Origin: Lantana camara
Taxonomy: Eukaryota; Streptophyta; Magnoliopsida; Lamiales; Verbenaceae
Reading direction: 5' to 3'
Length of the DNA: 64,000 nucleotides
NCBI GenBank assembly: GCA_037501455.1
Contig: CM074863.1
Location: 11,652,001 to 11,716,000, forward strand
This document shows positions 32,494-44,346 of this stretch, piece after piece; the stretch's first letter is position 1; each line of letters opens with the position of its first letter. The translations under genes were made by a program, and so were the position numbers. The notes beneath the pieces are model-generated. The model did not search any database, was not told where the DNA came from, and was given only the letters and a program-made list of their open reading frames with translations.

Positions 32494-35188
32494 CACTGGA
32501 GCTACAGTTGGTCATTCTTAATATTTTTGGTATTTTGGTGTTCTCTTATATTAGTAGAATTGTACTTCAAAAATCTTATTAATGGACTAACTTATGGACT
32601 ATTCAAGTTATTTAATTGAATGGGTTTTTGGAGTTATTTAGTTGAGTGTGGAGATATTTATACGAAGCTACCAAGTACTAAACACTTCAGTTGTAATCTA
32701 TGATACACGAGTATTTTTTAAAATATCATTTTATTGTGTCGAACATTTATATATTGGATGTTGTGTCCAACACTCTTTATGTAAAAATTAAAATAAAATT
32801 ATATCGCCGCATCTGTATTATATCGTATTTATATCGTCGTTTTTATATCCGTACATCATAGATCGTAATTAATGGATCCATAATTAAAACATTTTGATTT
32901 GATTATTTCAAGGTGCAGACTCAACGGATGCTCTAATCATAATTGATGGAATCATTATTAAATTATTTTTAAGTTTCATCTTAAATTAAGATTTTTTTTT
33001 TTGAACGATCATAATTAATTCTCATGCTAAATTATAAGCGCTTAAAAAATAAGCTAATTGATTAAAAAATTTAAAAGAATATTGTGCACCAGAGTCGAAA
33101 ACGAACTCTTAAATCATTAAATTAATGAATAAATTTCTTAATTCCAACCACACAACCCTTGATTATTCTTTTAAACTTTGATTATATTAAGGTTAAGCGG
33201 TAAGTATATCATGATTGTTGAGTTAGTGCTTTGCTTTGCATCATCACATTATATGACACTCTCCATGTTAGGAGCATTATAGTATTAATCAATCTACATT
33301 TGGTGTTCTTACCAAAAAAAAATCTACATTTGGTGTTAATCAATCTACATTATAGTGTTAATCAATGGATGTATGTTCCCTTTTGACTAGAATGCAAGAA
33401 AAAAGGATTTATGGAGCATATGTTTTGGTGGTGTTTTGTCCTAAATTAGTGTAGTATATGATGAAGGGATAGGTCTTTGTTTTATAGTTTAGAGCTTATC
33501 AACTGATTGGCATAGTAACTATGATGAAATATGATTGATCCATTCACATACAAATGCCTAATCCAATCAATCAACATAATAAAAAGGTTGGCTCACAAAT
33601 CATCATTATGTTGGATGAACATTGTGGAAATCGTTGAGATCTGTCGTCTTCTCATTCATTACATTGTGTGGTGCTAATTGGTCAACTGTTTCCAAAGAAT
33701 CTAAAGTTTTAGGACGAGTTCTTCATCTTCTTGAATAGGTTTTGGCCTTGTAAGAGCAATGGGAACTCCATTTAGCTCAAGAATCCATTTCTAATTTGTA
33801 TCTTTTTTGAAGTTTTAGCCCAAATTGAATTTCGGGATTCAGTTAATTGAAAATTGAGGCCGAACAAAGACAAGGGATTTGGATGGTTGAAAAAGTAAAA
33901 TGTTATTTTATGGATAGTATCGAATGTGCAGTATTTAACCATAAAAGTATTTGATTATGAGAGAAAAGTTTACATATTTTTAAAATCGAATTGTGATCAC
34001 CTAGGACATATATGAAGAATTGAGTCGAACACTTCTTTTAGTATTAAGATACAACTGTAAGTAGAACCATCTACATTCGAAAAAAGAGTAGAAAAATGTG
34101 ATATATTTGGGACACACCATGTATCATATAGAGGTATGATCTTTATCCAAGGAAATATCAAAATTATCAATTAATGGGGTTAAAAGAATTTTCAAGATCA
34201 ATTATTTATATATTTTTCAATTTTATACAGGGTTAGAAAACCTAAAACTAAAATTAATAAAAAGTTAAAAACACATTATATAAGATTAAAAGATAAAATT
34301 ATAAGGGGGTCATCAATTGACCCCACATGCTACAAAGTGCCGTCGTCCTTGATCCTTACGCTTCAACCGTTTGAATTATAATTATCATTTGATCGATGCA
34401 TGTGTTAAAAAGAAAAACTAAACATTACATGACAATTATGATTCATTTATTATGCCACCAATTTGGATTAACTAAACAAAAATAGGCTAAAATTGTCATA
34501 TTTGCCGGGTGTTTTCTTTGTTCAACTCAACCTAGTCTCAAACGTGGTTCTTGTCCATTAACCATTACGATGTAATTAACTTTTGTAATTAATTAGTTAA
34601 GTGGTTATCAGTTATAATAAGACGTTGGGGGCTGTTTTGTCTCATTTTCGTCGATTCTTACATTCGTGTAACTAAGTAGAGACAATGTGGAAATTGGAAT
34701 TGTCCGAAGGAGTTATCTGTACACTCATCGAAAGCAACTACTCATATTTCTTATTTGTCCAAATACTATTACTATTACTATGCAATTGTTGTATTATATG
34801 ACCAGTTGGCTCTGCATCAGCTGTGGCCACACATGTTTCTCACGCTCAACTCTTATCATTTCTTCATCTTTCTGTTCCAACATTGCTATTTCCTTTAAGA
34901 AAGTTTGGGTCTATAATCAGGTTTGGATAGATAATTTCATTAGGTAAAAGATTTGCACTTATAACTGAATTCATATAATTAAACTTATGAGAACAAGAAA
35001 AATGCACCTTAGGCTAAAGGAGACGGACCTCGTTCGCTACTTATGATGATCAAAACATGTATAAATTATAGGGTCTTCCCTCTGATTTTAAAATTAATTC
35101 TACATTTATATACCACCGAGGATTTATCATTATTGGTGAAAATCAAGATCATTTTAGTGTTCCTGATTTAAATTTAGAATTATTCAAT
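32494..35188. other. AT-rich intergenic DNA
   Basis: No gene or bounded element. Short local repeats of TCTACATTTGGTGTT occur near 33290-33340. The frame at 34687-34947 has no coding character. Confidence 0.5.
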
Positions 35189-35193
35189 ATATG

Positions 35194-37415
35194 TGATGAG
35201 ACATAAAATCACGCTCGTATCAGAACCGTCTACGTGTCGCCACCAACCGACTTAAAGACTGGACGCTCACACTGATGGGCTCGTGGGTCAACCCAGCCCA
35301 CTCACTTGCTGGCTAATACTAGGGATGGCAATGAGCCGAGCTGGCTCGCGAGCCCTGCGAGCCAGCTCGCACGAAGCTCGCGCTCGGGTTCGTATTCAGC
35401 GAGCCAAGCCGAGCCAGGAACTCTTTGTTCGTTGGCTCGCGAGCTGGCTCGCGAACCATAAAAAATAAATAATATATATAATATATATAGATCTGTATGT
35501 GTGTATATATATATAAACTAATATGTATAATATAATACATATATAGATCTGTACGTATGTATATATAATACATATATATATATATATATATATTAGTACA
35601 TATAAACTAATATGTATAATATAATACATACATTTTATATTTACTAAAACCCTAATACTTTGAGAATTCAGATCTGAGAAAGAGCAGCCGCCCCTCACCA
35701 TTCACATCTCACTCTCTCTCCCTCCTCAGATCTCAATCTCTCCCTCTTCAGATTTCAATCTCTCTCTCTCTCCTCAAATCTGAATCTCTTTCTCATTCCT
35801 TACCCTAGCCTCACATCCTCACTCTCACACTATCTCGATCTCTCGCGCAGCTGTGCAGGCCAGAAGCAGCCCAGCCTCATGCTCCGGCGCCCACCACGCC
35901 TCCGGCCCATCGCACTCTATCCCACGCCGTAACAGGATTTCGCGATTTCCGGCCCAACGCCACTCCACCCGTATGCCGCAAGCCAGCGTTCACCGTACGC
36001 CATCAATCCAGCGTGCGCCATCACCTCCCGTTCGCCACCGCCACCCTTAATCCTTTACAGGTATATTTAGTTTTCTTGTTTATTTTTTGTACAATTTTAT
36101 TATTAGATTGAGAAATGATTTTAGTGTGATGGATTTTAGATTGTTGGGTTTCTTTTTTTTTTTTTGTCCCCGAAATTTGGATGTAAATTATTTTGATTTT
36201 TTTACAGATTGTACAGGTTTATTTTCATATATTTTTTTGTTTGATTTTTGCAGGTCCATCGCATAATCTTCCTCAAATGCTAATATGTGGATTTTTACTT
36301 CATTAGTTTGTTGGATATATTTGTAAAACATCATATTCATATGCTGTGATGTAATTTTGCAATTGTTTATATTTGAAGTTGTATTGAAATTTTCATTCTA
36401 AAATTGTAATATCCTGGAAAGGATTGAACGATTCTAACTTTTAATTGTCTGGAATGGTGAAATTTTGAGATGTGAGAATGCGTTCAGGCCTGGCTCGCGA
36501 GCCGAGCCGAGCCAACTCGAACCAATGTCCGAGCCAAGCCCGAGCCAGAAAATCAAGGCTCGCTGGCTCGCGAACCAGGTTCGAAACTCTAATATTAAGG
36601 CCGAGCCCCGAGCCCGAACCACAAAAAAATGTCAAGGCTCGGCTCGGCTCGGCTCGTTGCCATCCCTAGCTAATACAGGCCCCTGAGCCTCGGTCAACTG
36701 TTCCGGTAAAGGGTTCGGGCTGTCAGACCTGACGCTCACACCCCGGTCCTCAGGGACACCCTTCCCAGGGAGGCACCCACACGAGGGCACCCGATTTCTG
36801 GCGCTCGTGGATTTGACGCTCAAGGGTCATCTACCGTGGGGGACCCAACCGTGCGCCCTTCGAGCGTCACCAACGCTCGCATGTGATCTTCTCCCTTGAA
36901 GGGCATCCGTACTCTTGCAAGACGGACCTTGAGCCTTCCCAACGCACGACCCTCGCCAACAACCTCTGACACGGAGGCAGTGCGCGCCTTGTACCTGATA
37001 CGCCGCCTGCTTTTCAGAGCCATCACTCTCAGGCCATCACAGGCCACCACGTGTTAGGGCAACACAGGTTTGGGACCACACGGTCAAATTACCCAATCTA
37101 CCCTCACCCCTAACATATAAATAGGAGAGAACACTTGCATTTTTCCCCAAGTCATCTTCCACAATACATACTGCATTCACTGTTTTGGGCCTTTTCCTTC
37201 ATTTTTCTCCATTGTTTCTCAAGCTTCGCACTACCTTCACCACAGTTGCATCACCACTGCATTTGGCACTCTTGGTGTTATCCTAGCTGGAAAAACCTAC
37301 GCTCAAAAGGAAACCCAGTTCCTGAGGCTCTCACGCCTGTGATGGTTTTTCCCTTTTCATACAAATATTGAAAGTGTTGTTGCCTTTTTAGGAAGTTCAG
37401 ATTCCTGCACCATCA
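35194..37415 (+). repeat. 5' LTR, interrupted by a hAT element
   Basis: LTR sequence is 35194-35319 and 36677-37415. TATAAATA lies at 37116-37123. The insertion point corresponds to GCTAATACAGG in the other LTR. Confidence 0.9.
35320..36668. mobile_element. hAT-family non-autonomous element
   Basis: The 8-bp duplication GCTAATAC is perfect (35312-35319 and 36669-36676). The termini are TAGGGATGGCAATGAGCC and, inverted, TAGGGATGGCAACGAGCC. Many GAGCC/GGCTC hexamer-like repeats lie just inside both ends, as expected for transposase-binding subterminal repeats. The interior has a TA microsatellite, a CT-rich tract and a GC-rich patch (35850-36050) but no transposase. Confidence 0.95.
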
Positions 37416-37512
37416 TTTTTGGCGCCGTCTGTGGGAAATCCATCACCATCATCTTCAACTTCACCTGATTCTTCTCTAAGCTAGTTGAGTTGTAACACCT
37501 TTTGCTCTAAAC

Positions 37513-38669
37513 ATGGTGACTGCAACAAGATCTGGGGTGCTGGAAAACAGGGGTGTTCTTCCTCCTGTCAATTAGGAAAACGCAGGGAACAACGCCCCCG
37601 CCGGAGGTACGCCCCCACCCACTGCCGGAAATGGGGCCGGAAACACAGAGACCGCCGCTGCAACTCTCCCCCCGGGTGGAAACGAGGCAGGGGGATCTGG
37701 CTCTGTTCCTCCTCCCCCGGCCCTCATTCACAATGTTCCAGCCTCCCATCCCGGTGTGTACTCCATGGCTATGCCACCGCCGGGATATGCTTATGTGCAG
37801 CTCGGGATGATGCCCGGAATGATGCCCATGGTTCAACCCTATCAGGTGGGAACATTACAACTCCCCATGTCACTTCCGAGAGAAATACAGGGGGTGGAAA
37901 TGCCCCAAATCACCACCAAATAACTTCAGGCGCTTTATGCGCAATGCGAGGGGCAGGCGGTACAGAACGCCTGGGAACACTTCACCGCTGCTTATTTCCC
38001 CTCAATGGCAGGCGCTCGAGCGGCTCCACCCATAGGAGGACTCTCAGTTCATCCCTTGGTAGCTGCCCAAAATGTGTTGAGGGCTCAGCCGCCTCCGCCG
38101 CCACCTGTCCAGGGAAATGAGGCCCACCGAGAGTCCAACAAGGACAGCAACCCGCTGGAAACGAAAGGGCCCCTCAGGATGAGAGGACTGAAAATAACGA
38201 AGAGGTCCAATCGAGGGCCACAGAAAGGGCAAGCTGCAGAAATGTCGGCGACCCTCAACTTGCTGCAGTACAGGATCAGCTCAAGGGACTCCAGAATGTA
38301 GTGGAGCAGCTCTCTCGAGCACGGACTCAAGCCCCCCACGGTGGGGGTGAGAGGTCCAGGGCCAGAGACGCTGGCCGCCCACGCAGCCAGGTCTCCCATC
38401 ACCTGAAAGAAGCAGACTACGAAGAATATGATCCTGAAGACAGGGATTACCGAACCTTGACGGGTGCTTACCCCCTAATTGACGAGGTTCTGATGACCCG
38501 CGCGGGGAAGGGCAAAATCCCCACGTCCATCAACAGGTATGATGGAACAACTGATCCGGTCGAGCATCTGGATCACTTTGTACACTTGATGCATTTGTAC
38601 GAGCATCCGGGCCATTATTGGGCCAAAGTCTTTGTCACCTCTCTCGTCGGGATGGCTCAGGATTGGTAA
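37513..38669 (+). pseudogene. Broken gag of the non-autonomous element
   Basis: An ATG at 37513 opens a frame that stops early and can be followed across several breaks. The last part (38301-38669) has the gag text I-N-R-Y-D-G-T-T-D-P-V-E-H-L and ends at M-A-Q-D-W before a stop. Gly/Pro-rich stretches precede it. There is no protease or polymerase downstream. Confidence 0.75.
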
Positions 38670-39563
38670 GAGTACGCTCGTAAACGGCAGACCCTAGGCT
38701 AATCCTTCCATGGATACCTAGGGATGAAGCTAACATTACAGCTACGCTCGCTTTAATTCCATACTTAGAAAATCCTACAGTCCCCTAGGTTCACTCAAAT
38801 TGCTGGAGCACTTAAATTAGAAGTATGTGTTACACCCTTAAGGCCAATACTTAGTTAAAACCTCAGGGGGTTTCTAAGTTCAAATTCGAGCCTCATTATG
38901 AATATGGCCAGGGTACCTTTGTGAGGAACACCCTCGAGCCCATACATTCATCTCTCAAATGGTCAGACATTTCCAAATCCTAAACTTAGAATGCTTGGCG
39001 GTAAGTGCCAGGGAACCCTCGAAGGAAACACCCTCGTACGCGTACACTCCCATCGCAGATATTCAAGTAACAACAAAGACAAGCATGCAACCTAAATCTA
39101 AAGTTAGTGTAGAAAATAAGGGTTTATGGGGTTTTACCTAAGGGTTGAAGAAAAGAAACTCGCCGCAATCTGTAAAAGTTGCAGAGAATTCTTGCTACTT
39201 GTACGCTTGAAAGAGACTGAATGCGTGAAAGAGGTCTCAAGACTTTGCAAATCCCTATTTATAGTGGAGGATTTGTATTGATTAGGGTTTGAGATTTCAA
39301 ATGGTAATCATTTCCCGTCTGGGGAAGCCCACCACTTTTGGTAACAGCCTCACGTCTCTCGGAGTGCACGCGCCCACTTTCCCACTCCGCATTTAATGCG
39401 GACATGACTTTATTTAAGGCCATGTCAGAATGTGTCCGTTACAGAAGTCAAGAGGATAATTCTCTTGCAGAAGCTTGACCCTCAGATATTCAAATATTCA
39501 GGGCTCGCTTCTCTTAAAGTCTACAGTACGCTCAAGTGATATTACAGAATTTGGAGGGCAAAA
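38670..39563. other. Noncoding interior of the LTR element
   Basis: About 900 bp with no frame of note, ending in the polypurine-like tract before the 3' LTR. Confidence 0.6.
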
Positions 39564-42500
39564 TGGTGAGACATAAAATCACGCTCGTATCAGAGCCGTC
39601 CACGTGTCGCCACCAGCCGACTTAAAGACTGGACGCTCGCACTGATGGGCTCGTGGGTCAACCCAGGTCACTCACTTGCTGGCTAATACAGGCCCCTGAG
39701 CCTCGGCCAATTGTTCGGGTAAAGGGTTCCGGCTGTCAGACCTGACGCTCACACCCTGGTCCTCAGGGACACCCTTTCCAGGGAGGCACCCACACGAGGG
39801 CACCCGCTTTCTGGCGCTCGCGGATTTGACGCTCAAGGGTCATCTATCGTGGGAGACCCATCCGTGCGCCCTTCGAGCGTCACCAACGCTCGCATGTGAT
39901 CTTCTCCCTTGAAGGGCATCCGTACTCTTGCAAGACGGACCTTGAGCCTTCCCAACGCACGACCCTCGCCAACAACCTCTGACAAAGAGGCAGTGCGCGC
40001 TTTGTACCTGATACGCCGCCTGTTTTTCAGAGCCATCACTCTTAGGTCATCACAGGCCGCCACGTGTTAGGGCAACACATGTAACATCCCGTTCGTCCGA
40101 CTTATAAGGTACGCCTCATTTCAACTTTTGTATGTGTTTAATTAGGTGATTTTGTATTTTTCTTGGCCCTATTTTGAACTCTTTAAGAGTTTAGGGGCCT
40201 TTTTATAATTTTCTCTTTTTAGGGGTTTTCCGGTCATTTATCGTTCGAACGAGATCTTGACCATTTTGACCCCTTCAACGCGTTCGGGGCATCGAAACGA
40301 GTCCGTAGACTCTAAGTTTGCCCTATTCTGACGTCGTTAGCCTTTCCTCCCGTTCTTTTTGCGCGTGAAAAACCGGGATAAAACACCCGGATTCTCGTTT
40401 TTTGTGCCATAACTTCAGCAGCTCTCTCTCTCCTCTTTCTCTCTCTCCCTCATGATCCAACACACACACAAAAGGTGTAATTTCACACACTAATCAAACT
40501 TGCTCATTTCTCGACGGATTTCGATGAACCAATAGTGCATTTCGGAAAGCTCGACGATGCGGTCACAACCATACCAAGATCTCGACCAATCGACGAGCGA
40601 CGGCGGAGTTATTGTCGATTTTCAGTTGCGGCTGGAGGAGGTGGCGGAGCCGCTACTTCGCCGCCCATTCGCGGCGGCTTCCGGCCGTCTTCCGACGACA
40701 CGCGCCCCAGGCCCGGCAAGAGGACGTCCCTGCGCTTCATCTGACGTTGGCGGCGCGGCCATCCGGGCCGCGACGGCGCCGCACGCGCCGCCTGAAGCTC
40801 GCAGCGGCGGCGATTTCGCCGCTCCGGCGATCTTTTTCGACGAAGGTTGGTGTTTCCTACCCTTTTCTGACCCCCTGTGTCCATTTCCGGCATCGATTTC
40901 ATCCAATTTTGGCCGTAGGTGGTGGTTCCGGCGATGTGTGCGGAGAAAGATTATTCGGCGGCCAACGGGGGCCTTTTCCGGCCATCTTTTGGCCTCGGGC
41001 TCTTCACGAAAGTTGTTCGGAACGACGAGAACTAGTGGACTTTGATCACACGACTCCTGATTCGGTGGTTTGGCGGCAGATCGCGGCTGTGCAGCGGTGG
41101 CGCAATGGCGGGACTAGCTCCGGGGATTTCTTCGGCAACCACCCTAGGGCTTTCGAAGAGCTCGTCACGGGTAAGACAATGCCTTTTACGGATCGCATTT
41201 TGGTTCACCGGTTTGGAAGTAATTTGGATTTGAAGATTTTAGGGTTTTCGTATTGTTGGATTTGAAATTGGAGACAATTGGCTTGGAATTTTTAGAAATT
41301 GATCGAGGAATTGGATTGGGCACGAAGAATCCTTGCACGGATGATTTTTCGGGATTTTTCCGGCACGTTCCGGCGGCGGTCGAACGGCGGGTCGCCACTG
41401 TTCCGGCAGCTCCGCTTCGTCGTGGTGAGTCCAACACCACTTTCCATTCGTCAATCGGACACTCAGTTTATTTTCTACGAATTTATTTTTGTATTTAGGA
41501 CATATTTGAATTAATTGTTTAAATGCGAATTAATTGTTATATGTTTGAATTGTCGATCAAAATGTACTCCTATGTGTATGAAATCATGTATGATATGAAA
41601 TGTGATAAGTATGGACTTTGTAATTTGTAAATTGAATCTCGATTTATTGAATTTATGCTAATTGATTAGATTAGATGGGGTGTTTATGTAATTTTGAAAC
41701 AAGATCAATTTGTTTGATTTAATTAGTTCAACCTTGCTAATTGAATCTATTATGTAATATTTGTGAATTTGTTATGCATCGGAAAATTATATGAGAACTT
41801 CAATGATTACGTGACTTAGTTGGAAGTTGCTTATAACCTCGTGGATTTAAATGAATTCGTAGCATGTTATTACATGATTTATTTAGCCTTGTAATACGTG
41901 CAAGTTTATGAAATGTTATATGTGAATTTGATTTGATTACTTTGTAAATGTGCAATAAATGAATTGATATGAGATAATGTGATTGCATTTGCCGTGCGTC
42001 TCTGTGTGGTTGTCTGTCTGAGTCTGAGCTTTGTGGTCTGTTTTGTGTGTTCAGTGGATCAGGTGCACCCGGGGTGGTGTCAAGTGAGTCGTGCAGGTTC
42101 CGGGGTGAACTATTTGTTGTGTCTTCGGCTGTGTTTGGTTCCAGGTGAGGTTAGAATATAGTTATACCCTATTGCAATGTGCTCTTTTTCGAATGCATGC
42201 GGTTTATAAGCCTTATGTATATGTAGATATGTGTAAGATACGTATCTTGTTGGCTTTGCTATAAGTTTGAAAGTATGAAGTTATGTATATGCCTACGTAA
42301 GCTTAGCTTTGATTTTGTTATGGTTTTGAGGTCAGTCTGCGTGATATGTATGTACGATAGCTAAGTACGATATGCATGAAATATGTCTGTCTGTCTGTCT
42401 GTTGAGGGTTAAGCTTCCGATTTCCGTGATCTGTGTAAGTGTGGGGCCCCAATTTCCGTGTAAGGGATGTACCGGAACCCACCTGAGCGTAGGTTGGGGG

Positions 42501-43887
42501 ATGGAGTCCGAGGGTTTGAGCAGCAGTGAGCACTCCCCTCTTCCGCTTTAGGATGGCTAGGGTCGCGCAACCCTTCCATCACACCTACCTGGTATGTTTT
42601 GTTTTGTTTTGTTTTGTTTAGTCTGTCTGTGCACTCGTACCCGCCGAGTTTCGTTATGTCTGTCGGTTATAAGTTCGTGAAACGGGGATAGACTCTTAAG
42701 TAAGATAAAAATTGGATTTGCTATTAACCTAATAAGTTGTGTTCCGATATGTGTGCTAAGTCTGCTTGGGTTTGTATGTATGTTTTGAGTTTTTTATAAG
42801 CTAAGTTTTGTTAGTTCTGTTTTGATAAGTCACCCTATATATATATTATCACGGGAAACTGTTTTGGCGTGCAAAAACTAACCCCGGGTTCACGAACGTT
42901 ACTTTTACTACGTGCTGTGCTCTATATAGTAGGTGTGTGTGGGTAGCCCCTCGCTCAGTCTTTGGACTGACCTCTCCCCTTTTATGTTTTTAGTTCGCAG
43001 GCTTTGTTTTGGTGGTGGTTGGAGTTCGAGCTAGGCGGCTGTGGCCTGTGTGTCGGGTCTGTTGAGTCTGTGACTGTCTGTTTAAGTTTGTTAAGTTCTG
43101 GCTCTGGTTTATGATTTGTAAATGTTATATAAGATATGTTTGTGCAGGTTTGCATTTATGATTTGAATGTATGGAATTCGGGACAGGTTAGGACAGGTAT
43201 GCCGGATTAGTCAAACCCGTTTTGATGTGTAATTATTCGGGACAGGTTAGGACAGGTTTGCTGAACTAGTTGAACCCGTATATTTGATTCTAATGTATGT
43301 ACTGCGTTGTATGTTTAAGGTATGAAAGTTTTTGAAAGTTGGCATTTCGTACTACTTTCGCTGTCATGTTTTGCATTCTTTCATTCGTGTAGGGTTAGGT
43401 ACCGCCTAGCTTAGGTTGGATTTTCGTTTTGTCACCCGTTCGCTGTGACTTGGTGCGTGTGCGGACCATCCATTTCGTACACTTGTCGGGTCATAGTGCG
43501 GGGGATGTGGCGCCTCACGTGCGGGGTGTTACAACACAGGTTTGGGACCACACGGTCAAATTACTCAATCTACCCTCACCCCTAACATATAAATAGGAGA
43601 GAACACTTGCATTCTCCCCCAAGTCATCTTCCACAATACATACTGCATTCACTGTTCTGGGCCTTTTCCTTCATTTTTCTCCATTGTTTCTCAAGCTTCG
43701 CACTACCTTCACCACAGTTGCATTACCACTGCATTTGGCACTCTTGGTGTTATCCTAGCTGGAAGAACCCATGCTCAAAAGGAAACCCAGTTCCTGCGGC
43801 TCTCACGCCTGTGATGGTCTTTCCCTTTTCATACAAATATTGAAAGTGTTGTTGCCTTTTTAGGAAGTTCAGATTCCTGCACCATCA
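39564..43887 (+). repeat. 3' LTR, interrupted by a long solo LTR
   Basis: LTR sequence is 39564-40079 and 43539-43887, totalling 865 bp. The TATAAATA box is near 43588. The 5' LTR shows the uninterrupted site GGCAACACAGG. Confidence 0.9.
40080..43533. mobile_element. 3.45-kb solo LTR
   Basis: It starts TGTAACATCCC and ends GGGGTGTTACA, an 11-bp inverted pair with one mismatch. The 5-bp duplication ACACA lies at 40075-40079 and 43534-43538. It has no gag or pol. The start motif and great length fit the LTRs of Tekay/Del-like chromoviruses, which is my inference. A GC-rich block at 40550-41430 and repeated GGACAGGTTAGGACAGGT phrases near 43180-43260 lie inside. Confidence 0.8.
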
Positions 43888-44045
43888 ATATGTAGTATAT
43901 ATTTTGAGTATTAATAATTGATAGAAAATTTTAACTCAAACCCGACTTAATCGAACCTAACCAATCATATGGACAAGTGTATTACACTTGATACTTGATT
44001 GGTTAATATTTCTAAACTTTCCACCAATTACATGATAAATATAAA

Positions 44046-44337
44046 GGGTTAATCTTCTTTTGCACCCCAACGTTTGGGGGGTTTTACACTTCAGTACCAA
44101 ACCTTTGAATTTTTACACTTTAGTATTCAATCTTTAAGTTTTGTTACACTTAAGTCCCCAATATCAGACGTGTCATTTTTTTATTGGTTGATTGGGTACA
44201 CGTGTCATTTCCTTATTGATCGGGGACACTTAACTGCAACAAAATTCAAAAGTTAGGTACTAAAGTACAAAATTTCAAAAATTAGCTACTAAAATACAAA
44301 AATATCGAAAGATTGGGTTGCAAAAGAAAATTAACCC
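44046..44337. mobile_element. MULE-type MITE
   Basis: The 9-bp duplication AAATATAAA is perfect (44037-44045 and 44338-44346). The arms are near-complete inverses: GGGTTAATCTTCTTTTGCA against GGGTTAATTTTCTTTTGCA. It is 292 bp with long complementary arms. Confidence 0.92.
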
Positions 44338-44346
44338 AAATATAAA

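Larger units (their letters stand above)
35194..43887 (+). mobile_element. Non-autonomous gag-only LTR retrotransposon with two nested insertions
   Basis: The 5-bp duplication ATATG is perfect (35189-35193 and 43888-43892). The LTRs start TGATG/TGGTG and end CATCA. After removing the nested elements and their target duplications, each LTR is 865 bp. A primer-site-like TTGGCGCCGTCTGTGGGAA follows 37415, and a purine-rich GGAGGGCAAAATGG precedes 39564. The interior has a broken gag and about 900 bp of noncoding DNA but no pol, so it depended on proteins from elsewhere. Confidence 0.92.

Noticed and set aside
34687..34947. 86-codon plus-strand frame
   Set aside because: No recognisable motif, AT-rich surroundings and no splice or promoter support.
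40557..41265. Overlapping GC-rich frames of 160-217 codons
   Set aside because: They lie inside the 3.45-kb solo LTR, in several frames at once, and show only Arg/Ala/Gly-rich composition.
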